Positions 10,069 to 19,320 of a stretch of 64,000 nucleotides of DNA are shown here, in pieces. Both the position numbers and the translations under genes were made by a program. This DNA comes from Panopea generosa (Eukaryota; Mollusca; Bivalvia; Adapedonta; Hiatellidae), in NCBI GenBank assembly GCA_029582155.1, contig CM055907.1, positions 6,922,501 through 6,986,500 of the forward strand, in the 5' to 3' direction. Position 1 is the stretch's first letter; every line of letters starts with the position of its first letter. The notes beneath the pieces were generated by a model that was not told where the DNA came from, did no database searches, and saw only the letters and a list, made by a program, of their open reading frames with translations.

Positions 10069-11340
10069 CTTAAAATATTTCAAACATTGAACTACCTATA
10101 AAAGATAAATGCAAAATGTTTGATTGTTTAGTAGGATCAATTTTAAACTTTGGCTTTGGAATATCGGGTGAAAATAAAGTCACCGATATCGACGAGTACA
10201 TACTAAATTTCTTAGACGAATATTTTGTGCTTAAAAATCTACAAATTTAAATGCACTTTTTGGAGAACTAGGAAGAGTTTCACTGCAAGTTATCAGAAAA
10301 ATCAACAAGATAAAATACTGGATAAAAATCCTCAAACTAGATGAAAACTCCTTAGTTAAAAAATTTCATTCAATGCTACAGCATGATGCCGATAACTTAC
10401 CAAATAACCAAAACATAAACTAAGCATATCAAATTAAAACTATTCTCCAAAACCATAGATTTAATGATATATGGTTACAACAGTTCAACTTAGATATACA
10501 TTTTCAAACCATAAAGCAACGCATCTTATATACATATAAACAAACCTGGTACTTAGAAATAAACAACTCATCTAAACTACAGTATTATATCTTATTAAAA
10601 CACGACTTTAAAACAGAAATACAGTGACAGAAAATAAATATCAATTCGCACTTTCAAGATTTCGTATATCGTCACATAATTAAGCTACAGAAACAGAAAG
10701 ATACGATAACTTACCATGAGAAAACAGAGTTTGTACAAAATGCCAAATGAACCTCAAGTCCGGTCTGGTCGCCCACCAGTAGTCGACGCCATCGAGGTTT
10801 TTAAATTATTAATCTGTACATTCTTGCACCTCACAATGGCTTTGTATATACACCAAATGCGTTTATGCCTCTGAGTGGGCCCTGCACTTTATCGGGAAGA
10901 AGAAGAAGGAGAAGAACCAAATCGAAAATTGAATATCATTTTCTGTTAGTATGTCCCTGCATATAGATACTTAAGGAATACCTTCTTTAAAAAATACTAC
11001 TGTATATGGCAGACGATAAACAATTTTTAATCACGTGATATTCACAAACTCAAAATCGTTGTTAACAAGCATTATAGCAAAATTCATATACAAAACGCAG
11101 AAAAGATAACAATTAATAAACCGATCATTATAAACACCCATCATAGAACTAATGTGTATATCAACAAACAGTTAAAATATCTACATATGATAACGATTGA
11201 CATTCTATATACTAACAATTATGAATGTGTTAAATTGACTCTAATCATATATGCATATATAAATATATACAATTCACATAGATAATATATATATAATGTT
11301 TCTCTGTTAAATGACCTATTTCATGTTAGTTCACCTATCT
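10069..11340 (+). pseudogene. LINE-A ORF2 relic, 3' part
   Basis: This is the continuation of the ORF2 relic broken at 5988. It reads 'NIELPIKDKCKMFDCLVGSI' (about 10087-10145), then 'LNFGFGIWGENKVTDIDEYI' and, after a frame change, 'LNALFGELGRVSLQVIRKIN' (about 10245-10305). These are conserved post-RT blocks of this LINE type. The frame degrades through 10350-10740. The C-terminal block 'TKCQIEN' is interrupted after CCAAAT at 10748 by a 168-bp insertion and resumes at 10923 with a shifted 'EYHFLLVCP' and '..YLRNTFFKKYYCIW'. Confidence 0.8.
10749..10916 (+). mobile_element. 168-bp SINE-like insertion with GAA-rich tail
   Basis: CCAAAT occurs at both 10743-10748 and 10917-10922, and removing one copy plus the insert restores LINE-A C-terminal text (TKCQIEN). 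The insert contains 'gagtgggccctgcactttat' and ends in 'aagaagaagaaggagaagaa', a purine tail suited to retroposed small elements. I see no clear A/B box, so whether it is a SINE or another small retroposon is open. Confidence 0.65.
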
Positions 11341-11390
11341 TTAAATTAAATGTGTATAGGCTGTAAATATTGTATTTATGTTTTATGCTG

Positions 11391-11414
11391 AATAAAATAT
11401 TCGTATTCGTATTC
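11391..11414 (+). other. LINE-A 3' end: AATAAA plus short terminal repeat
   Basis: AATAAA at 11391-11396 is followed at once by 'attcgtattcgtattc'. Many LINEs end in a short tandem repeat rather than poly(A), so this is taken as the element's 3' end. Confidence 0.65.
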
Positions 11415-12225
11415 AATCAAATGATATTTATACATCACATGCAATCACCTAGTCTTGATCATATGCGAAGCTTACTTTTCTAAAAGACATACGTCTTAAC
11501 GGCCGAGAATAAAACTCATTTTTATTTAGCGAAAATCGAATAACGGTTTTGATTGGTTGGACTACCTCTGATATTTTCATTAGTATTTAAAAAAGTATCG
11601 TTTGGATTTTATATTCATTAGTTTTATATTATTAGTTATTTTCTATGACAAAGATCTTGTACAAGATAACTGCCATGATTCCCGTCCGAATAAATATTTT
11701 TAAATTTTATTATAACATAACCATTGCAGAGCTATGTTTGTTTCAGCCAATCAGATCTTACTTCCAGATCAAAAGTTTCTTCTGCACAACTTGTCAAGAC
11801 GTTTGTCTTCTAGAAAAACAAGCATCGCATATGATCGAGACTAACAATCATCTAACTCGATGACACGATGTTTGCAACATTCTGTCAGTCTTTACAAATG
11901 ACATCTTTGCCGTAGACGAGTAATTAGTGTCGCGTTTTCGCACAAACTGTGAAAAAAACACGCATAGATTTTTCAAGCGACGCGGAAAAATAACCCAATA
12001 TTATGTCAACAATGTTTTGGCAGACGATCCGTGTAGAGTTACATTGTAGGGGCAAACTTGCATAGCTTGACGTATTGGATATCGGCGTTATTCGTTTTAT
12101 AACTAAATTCCGTTTTGTAATCTTATATTAAATATTAGAATTATTGCAGACTATACTAGTCTATTACAAGCATTTAAATTTATGATTTTTGTCAAATTCA
12201 GAGGCCGCGATAGTGCTTTGTGTAT
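11415..12225. other. No recognisable feature
   Basis: This is AT-rich DNA. A 72-codon open frame at 11645-11863 shows no motif I recognise. Confidence 0.45.
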
Positions 12226-12283
12226 CTATGTAGGTGTGTGTGTGTGGGTGTGTGGGTGTGTGTGTGTGGGGGGGGGGGGGGGG
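12226..12283 (+). repeat. GT-rich microsatellite ending in a run of 16 G
   Basis: A (TG)n/TGGG stretch from about 12231 runs into uninterrupted G at 12268-12283. It can form G-quadruplex-type structure on the plus strand. Confidence 0.9.
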
Positions 12284-12317
12284 TTCATATAGTATCACCG
12301 CTGTGCGTACGAACGTA

Positions 12318-12890
12318 ATGGTTTCCGACTTATATCTTCAGTTTTAAAGAACATATTTAAAGCAAATTTCGTGTGTGACTTCAATTTAAGTAAAACAGGT
12401 CAAGTTTGTATTTCGTTCCGGTCTGATGATTTTTGAAAGAGTAATGCCACTTTTTGGACTTATTGACTAATGTCAAGGAATTGGTTTCCGCTCGATATCT
12501 CTTGAAGGATTGGATGGACTTGATTCATATTTGGTAAAAAGATATATGGGGATAAACTACAGCCATAGGTTTGATTTACGTCAAAATCCCTGCATATTAA
12601 TTAGGTGTTCTGGGCTCTGATTGATTGATAGTTTCCGACCTCTAAAGTCTTTATTTATAATCCGATTTTGATGAAAATTTATATTTGGCTTCATACAACA
12701 AGACCCAGTTCAAGTTCGACAATGGATTGATTTGGCGCAAATTAATTAGATGATCTGGACTCTGGTTGGCTGACGGTTTCCGGCCTTTAAAATCTTTATT
12801 GATAGACCGATTTTTATGAAACATGATATTTGGTTTTATTGATATCTACAATGCAGTTACAAAACGGGGGCATCTGTGTCCATTGGACGC
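12318..12890 (+). repeat. Degenerate ~150-bp tandem repeat, four units
   Basis: 'gtttccg(a/c/g)c' recurs at 12321, 12484, 12631 and 12776 (spacings 163, 147, 145). Each is followed by related text such as 'atatctcttgaaggattgga' and 'gat.ttgatga(a)aa.tt.atatttgg'. Repeats of this style are widespread in mollusc genomes, an unsearched statement from general knowledge. The last unit runs into '(t)ccattggacgcatttctagt', a motif also seen near 1635-1650 in reverse. Confidence 0.72.
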
Positions 12891-13159
12891 ATTTCTAGTT
12901 GTATATGATTTTGCCGCTGCTGAAAATAGATTTATTGCCTTCCACGAGATGTTTACTTAGTCTGCAGTTTGATATTCCGCATTTCGATATTGTTAGAATA
13001 TATTAATATATATATAAATATACCAAACTTTTAAATGTTTAAACTTTGTTATAAACCATATAATATACACAATACGGTAATACACATACACTTATTCTTA
13101 TTGCTTGTTAGAATCAACTTTCAATTGATAATATAGCATGTTATACTTATATTAATTTC
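12891..13159. other. AT-rich spacer
   Basis: Nothing recognised apart from (AT)n-like runs near 13001-13020. Confidence 0.4.
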
Positions 13160-13345
13160 ACCTCCAGATTCACTGGTGAAAGAAGATCTCAGATTGAATC
13201 TGAGTAAAGTCATCGACCTTCCTCAATAACAGCCAAACGTACTCACATAAAAATCATTAGACCAAGCTAAGGCTCGAACCAACAACTTCTGCTGTGTAAG
13301 ATAAGTGTTCAATAGACGACAGCGCCATTGGCCAATTGGCATCAA
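13160..13345 (-). mobile_element. tRNA-Leu/Ser-type SINE, copy 1
   Basis: On the minus strand the head reads 'ccaattggccaatggcgctg' (A-box region, about 13325-13344), then 'ggttcgagcc' (B box, near 13271-13280). The body contains 'ttactcagattcaatctgag' and 'ccagtgaatctgg' (13164-13205), matching the bodies of copies at 22.0 and 23.5 kb. Heavily mutated. Confidence 0.68.
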
Positions 13346-14260
13346 AGGACAATGTATATTCTAAAAATATATAAATAATACAATATAAATATAGCTCTTT
13401 ATATATATTTAAATAATCCATGTAATTCCATGTAAATATATATAAATGCGAGATATCTGGAATAAAATATTTACTTAAAAAAGCTGTTAAATTCGGCTAT
13501 CCTTACTTGCAATAGAAAAAAAACAACGTTTCCTATTCTTTCATGTCCTTTTGAAATTAAACAAAATTAATTGAACGTGGATGAACATTGATTACATTTT
13601 GAAATAAAATAGAAATTGCGCAATAGCATAACATTCAAAAGCAAGTTAAATAGAAATGTCATGCGATAAAATCAAGGGTTACATGTTTTTTTTAAATGCG
13701 ATTAATGTTTAATCCTCACGGAACACGTCGAAAAGATAAAAACTGTTATTTACGAAGCATCAACAAGGAATCACAATTCATTAGTTCACTATACGGTGAA
13801 TCCTGCAGTAAACAGCAAGTTAAAGGAAGGAGCAAACTAACCTTTTAAGACAAGTTGTTGGTTACACATGTAATACAGGTTAATTTAATATACTAGATTG
13901 GAAATAGCAACATGAACGAACTTTCGCTGGGATTAAATCAGGCAAAATTAAAAATAATAGTTTTATGTATCCAACTGGTTTGTAAGATGTCTTTATCAAA
14001 ACTTTAATAAGTGTCTTGCTATTCTATAACATTCCACGTCTATACTGAACGGAATAACTAACCTTCCACCTTTTTACATCCAATATATTGGTCAACATAT
14101 TGAGCAGAGTACCCATTCCAATAATTATAAAATTATTCCAATTACTGTCCTATGTAATAATTCAGACTTGGCAATTGTTATTTCTAAATGATCTTTCCTA
14201 TTCAAGTCCAAAATTGAAGAAAATTGCTTTGCTACTTTTTGAGAAATTACATAAAACTGG
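13346..14260. other. No recognisable feature
   Basis: AT-rich, with a markedly AT-biased section at 13365-13450. No coding or repeat signature was found. Confidence 0.4.
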
Positions 14261-14261
14261 C

Positions 14262-14385
14262 AGCTGGCGGGTTAGCTGTTCCGTTCAGTTTAGAAAAAAA
14301 ACATAATATGTATCGTGGTGGGTTAGCTGTTCCGTTCAGTTGAGAAAAAAAACAAAACATGGCACGTGGCGGGTTAGATGTTGTA
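14262..14385 (+). repeat. 51-bp tandem repeat, 2.4 copies, GGTTAGCTGTTCCGTTCAG family
   Basis: GGGTTAGCTGTTCCGTTCAG begins at about 14269 and 14320, and a third unit starts 'ggcgggttagatgttg' at 14368. Units are joined by '(t)nagaaaaaaaacataayatg' and 'cgtgg(c/t)ggg'. Related copies occur at 15.9 and 29.5 kb. Confidence 0.85.
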
Positions 14386-15895
14386 GCAAAATGACCAAGG
14401 GCCGACCACTCACAAGGGTAGAAATCAATCATACACAAATATAAAATTTACAATTTTAATTTTACATGAATAAATTACGAATATACAATTATACAATAAA
14501 AATTATATACAAATTAAAGATAATTACTCAAAAAATACCCACAAAAAAAACAACAAAAACACAGCTGGTTTAAAAAAGTCCTATGGTGGTATTAACACTT
14601 TTATTTTCACACAGTTCTATCTCCTACACGTACGTTATCTACATCGCGATCCAAACTGCCTATATCATTCGAATGTTTATAAAAAGACATTAGATACTTT
14701 CAGCGTCCGGTTATAGTAGATTTAGCATCACTCGTCATTTTGCGGCGATGGCCTTATAAACTGGTTATCTCCCCTAAAACACTTTACTGAGTATATGGCT
14801 TTACGTCGCCTCGTACCGACTGTCAACCGTATTCCGACGTCAGGAACGCCAAGTCGTCCATATGACGAATATGTGGGTTGCTGTCCTATGACTAGTACTA
14901 CCACCAGCTGACTTCCTGTCACGTCTATACGTCGTTAACGTAGCGGACACATTCTTCGCTTACGTTTAAAAACGGCTACAATATATATATATAAACTCAG
15001 ATTTACTAGTTTATCAAATATGTAATGGCATGGCGTCTATTACATACCGTCTATCAATTTCATGGTATTTTTATCAATAGATGATAACGGTGCATTTATT
15101 TCTAACCATCTAATAGTTTCATGGTAGATTGTGGATATCAGAATAAGCATCAACACAATTTAATTACACATATCAATCAATTGTAACATGGTGAATCTCA
15201 ATACTTCATCGTAAACACATTATCAACAGCTCAAATACGGTTTCAGATTCCTCGGCCTATATTCTAACAAATGCTTCTCAATACCGTGAATTTTTATTAA
15301 ATTATATACATTTCGTCGGCCTGGATATGAACAATTTATACAACTTTACTTAGATCTGATTATGTCAAAAAAATATATATCAAAAATTTAAATACAACAT
15401 AATATAACATTCACATACCCATATGCCGTTATGTACTGGAACAGTAACATGCTCAATCTTTCTCGTCACAACTACACCCAAAGATAATTCTGCTAACTGG
15501 ACATCGATTCACTTACACAGTCAGCATATATAGCAAAACAGTCCACATACCTTAGGGAATTTCGTGTAAATCGTGAAACAACAAACCCTCAAACATCGTA
15601 CGAAGCGAATTTTACGCTAATTAGCCATTGTAAACCTAAATTAGTTTTATGATAAATAAACCCGTTTAATTATTCTAACTTTATAAATACTTAATGGAAT
15701 TTGATGAACTAAACTTCAAAATGATTTATTCTTTAATCAAATAATGAAAATGTAAAAATATCGTAAAACGTTGCTCCTATCGATCTATCAATACGTTTAA
15801 ACAATTCCACGCTACCTGACCTAAATATAGCCTATATCCCTACAATGGACACGAGCTAGCTGACACTTCTAAGTTAGGTCACAACAACCTAACTA
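14386..15895. other. Mostly featureless; mollusc-type 'ggttatctcccct' near 14762
   Basis: The section 14700-14970 is GC-richer than its surroundings and includes 'ggttatctcccctaaaac', close to motifs common in mollusc repeats. A 64-codon minus frame (14728-14922) there matches nothing I know. The rest is AT-rich. Confidence 0.35.
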
Positions 15896-15972
15896 TTTTG
15901 CTTCAGCTGCACCGTTCAGTTAAGAAAAAATATAACATGTCATATGGTGAGTAAGCTGTTCTTTTCACTACA
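15896..15972 (+). repeat. Diverged copy of the 51-bp repeat
   Basis: 'agctgcaccgttcagttaag' at 15905 followed by 'aaaaatataacatgtcatat' and 'ggtgagtaagctgttctttt' mirrors the unit and spacer at 14.3 kb, with a spacing of about 49. Confidence 0.65.
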
Positions 15973-16735
15973 GGTAATCCCCGAAAAAGGGCGTGACTTA
16001 TATAATCTATAATTAGAAATCCACAAGCTTTAGTCGTCCAGTAGGAGCCGTGGTGAATTGTCGCATTATGCACAGATTCAATAAAGTGGCGTCTAGCCCC
16101 AATATCATCTCAACTTTAGATTTTCATCAACTCAAATCTTTGAAATGCTATAATACGCATTGGTCATTTTGCATGTTATTCTTTACCACTGATGAATATG
16201 ACTTAAATTATATGTGGTCATTTAATGCATAATGAGTCCAAGTGATCAATGAGAGAAATTTATTTTTAAGTTGAAGACATTTCAGGTTGAAATGTTAAGT
16301 GAAACCATCCCATGGTATCTTCTTTATTTGGCACTTTTCTGCGGGTCAAAGGTAATCCGTTTATCAGAATCTCTTTTCCTTTATCGAGTTTGACAGAAAT
16401 AGATATCTAATTACTATAATATGGACAGTTTGATGAATGTAAGGCAAACACAGCTTGGCCTACTTATAGCAATATTAGAAAACATTAAATCTCCGACTAT
16501 TCCTAGGGGCATTTCAAGTTTTTGGTTTAATTCACAAATACAATAAAACATAAACAAGCTCCCGGTTTTGAATACCAAGGCTTTAAATATCATATTTAAG
16601 TTAGTTCCGAACAAGGCTTTGAACTTGTTTTTGCAAATGTATGTGAGTCTGAAGATGTATAATAGTTTCCAAAGTCCCTATCAGTTTCAAAGATTTGAAA
16701 AAGGATACAAGACCTGCAATTATCTTTATAACCTT
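15973..16735. other. No recognisable feature
   Basis: AT-rich. Short frames at 16050-16232 and 16414-16614 have no family signature. Confidence 0.4.
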
Positions 16736-16739
16736 ATTT

Positions 16740-17770
16740 AGCTAACGTGTAACCGTACTCTACTAGTAATTATGTCTGTTTAAAAGTGATACACTATATA
16801 TATTTTTCTTAAATATGTGTAAGTTATCTCTGCTGTCAATTGGATTGATCAACCGAAAATTGAATCATTTTCGAAAATATTGTTTTGTGTAAGAGTCAAA
16901 TGTAAATATACCTTTAACAACGTATTGTATCATATCGAGATGTGACCTGAATGATAAACCAGGACACAACTTTCTTATATTGTTTCTCAATTTTATTTCA
17001 ACAATTTTATCAATTTTAAACACAAATTTAAAAAATTGCGGTCGATATAAATGAACCGATAAAAATTATAGGAGATCTGGGTTAAAAATATATATTTAAT
17101 ATTTATATTTTAATGGCTAATTTCGCTAATATGTATGGACGTATGGCTGTATAACCAACGAGATACCTTACTTGTTGAATATTTAAAACAGATCCAAGTC
17201 GTCAATAAGATGATCCAACCGTAAATTAAATACTTTTGTTTTTTGGAAATATCATTAAAAGGTGATTTTGGTGGACACATTTTATTCCAATTTTATTGAT
17301 TTTTTAAAACTTTGTTTAATATTTGACATTTGCCTATATTCCTATATGCCTACAAAAAATTTGTTTTAACATTTTCATCACTTTTTTTAATAAGCTAATT
17401 TAAAAAGTAAAGCGGTGGACGTATATGAACCGATACATGTAAAAGTGATAGTATATCTTTGTTAGAATATATTCAATATAAATCAACTTGCGTTTTAATG
17501 GTGTTAGGTATATAGCATATAGATGTGTTTATACTTGACCAACGCGATATCTTATTTGTTAAATATGTGTAAGTTATCTCTGCTGTCAATCTGATTAATC
17601 AACCGGATATTGAATCTTTTTGGAAATATAAAAATGAGATTTTGGATGACAATTTTCATTGCAAATTTTTTATGTTTTTTCATACGTTTATCTTAACATT
17701 TTGTCTATTATATGACACTTGCTTGTTTCCATATATGCTGAAATATTCATCATAAATATTATGATATGCA
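16740..17770 (+). repeat. Decayed ~370-bp tandem repeat, three units
   Basis: 'ttaaatatgtgtaagttatc' plus 'tctgctgtcaat' occurs at about 16810 and 17555, with a diverged copy at about 17178. 'gcggt(c/g)ga...tatgaaccgata' occurs at 17038 and 17412 (spacing 374). 'gacattt/gacacttgcttg..tatatgc' ends units near 17325 and 17710. Units are heavily diverged, so this is an old array. Confidence 0.75.
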
Positions 17771-18602
17771 GAAGTTATTGCAAAATATCCCAACGTTTGC
17801 AGTGTTGGCACTTTTAATTGTTATCGGTTTTGTCCAATAATCCCTTATACCTAATGTGTATATTATCATGCCATTTAAATTGTATTTAAAAGCAATAAAA
17901 ACAAAAAATAGCTGGAACATACGGCGTTACATTAAGACCAAAAAAAAATCCTTAATACTATTTTTCTATAGAATGAAATTATAAATAATATTTGGTAAAA
18001 TTACGTAAAATCATTATATTTATATTATGAATAAACTATCGTTAATAAATGTAATGATTTGTAATTTCTTTTTTACATTGATTTCAGAAAGCAGAAAAAG
18101 TTAGGAAATCAAGTGTATTTTAGTATTTATATTATTTTTACATTTTTTTTATAGAAACTCCGTAAAAGTTAACATAAATGTGCACAAATATTTAAAATAC
18201 TATGAATATTGGCACAGGCTTAAATATGTCTCCCAAAATACTATATATTTTGATTATTAAAACATCATTATTCAAACATCAATCGAGAATAGGAAAGTAT
18301 AGCTAGAGAATGCAGCATCCAAGGCAATCTGCTGAACTGCATTTACAGCTGCAATTATACGAGTGATAGACACAAAAATGAAAAAAAATGCGTTTTTTCC
18401 CCATTGAAACGGTCGGAAAAACGACTTGGCCACCACGCAAGACACTAAAAGTTGTTTCCATGGGCCATTCTAAGATGGTTACTCAGGTTGTCATTTCTTC
18501 CTTACGTTTGTATCATCCTCATTACATTAGTCTTTGCTTGGTCTGTATTTGTGCTGTTCGTGTTGGCTACTCATTACTTCTCCTGTTGACCATTGTTGAA
18601 AA
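17771..18602. other. No recognisable feature
   Basis: AT-rich. A 90-codon plus frame starts at 18388 and runs into the MITE at 18605. It shows no recognised domain and probably arises by chance. Confidence 0.4.
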
Positions 18603-18604
18603 TA

Positions 18605-18817
18605 CAGTAGAACTTCGATGGCTCGAACCCGACTGGACCGGACATAATAGCTCGAGCTAAAGGTTATTTGAGCAAAGCACTGTTCGACATCATACCTAAC
18701 GTGTACATGTATATACCGGTACATTGAAATAGAAATTTCGGCCGGGACCAGATAAGTAGTTCGAAGCTATATATGGTGTTCCAGTCATCCGTGTTCCGAG
18801 CCAACGAAGTTCTACTG
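18605..18817. mobile_element. 213-bp pogo/Tigger-type MITE
   Basis: The left end CAGTAGAACTTCGATGGCTC and the reverse complement of the right end, CAGTAGAACTTCGTTGGCTC, agree at 19 of 20 positions. TA flanks both sides (18603-18604 and 18818-18819), the duplication made by the Tc1/mariner superfamily. CAGTAGAACTTCG-like ends are typical of the pogo/Tigger branch. There is no transposase gene, so it would be non-autonomous. Confidence 0.88.
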
Positions 18818-19114
18818 TATATTCAATAACTGGTCTAAACAAATAAGACTATTTTTTTTTAAATACAACCTAATATCTTTTAGCAATAAAGTACAATTTC
18901 ACAAGGATAACCTTTATCCGTAGTTATACTTTTGTATAAATATGAGACAAGTAATTAATGTTTTGGTCGAATGTGTGTATAACTTATATTTTCTTAATCA
19001 AAAACGATATAGGGTTTCAGCATCTTAACTGATTAGTTATATACCCATGTAATGCATCAGAAAGGTTTCTCATTAACTAAACCGAGAAATAAAACTAAGA
19101 AAATAACTGATTCG

Positions 19115-19320
19115 GGTGCAGGGGTACTCCTAGACCAAGTGGGCTAAGGCGCCGTCTCACGATCACTTACCTAGGTCGTAGGATGATCGAGTCCCGCTCG
19201 CTCAAAAACATTATGTGTGAAAGCTTGACAGTCGCCTGCGGGAGAACGGTGGATCTCAATTGGATATACCATATAACCTACATGATATGTGTTGAAAATG
19301 GCGTAAAACCCCGTCCATAA
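19115..19320 (+). mobile_element. tRNA-Leu/Ser-type SINE, copy 2 (plus strand)
   Basis: The head has 'ccaagtgggctaaggcgccg' (A-box region, near 19136) and 'gatcgagtcccgc' (B box, near 19186). The tail 'atgtgttgaaaatggcgtaa' (about 19287-19306) is the reverse complement of 'ttaacgccattttcaacaca' at 22.0 kb, linking the copies. Confidence 0.75.

Larger units (their letters stand above)
2880..11414 (+). mobile_element. LINE-A: old plus-strand LINE split by two later insertions
   Basis: In order on the plus strand I read ORF1 remains (2949-3998), an endonuclease start (from about 4004), a linker, a reverse transcriptase with YADD (about 5100-5760) and a post-RT region. That region stops at 5988 and resumes at 10069. 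After it come a C-terminal block ending in a 'HFLLVCP' type motif (near 10940) and a 3' end with AATAAA at 11391 followed by 'attcgtattcgtattc'. Without the insertions at 5989-10053 and 10749-10916 the element is about 4.3 kb, a normal LINE size with part of the endonuclease lost. The 5' limit is approximate. Many stops and frameshifts show it is dead. Confidence 0.85.

Noticed and set aside
18388-18660. 90-codon plus-strand frame
   Set aside because: Its 3' end lies inside the pogo-type MITE and the upstream part has no recognised domain.
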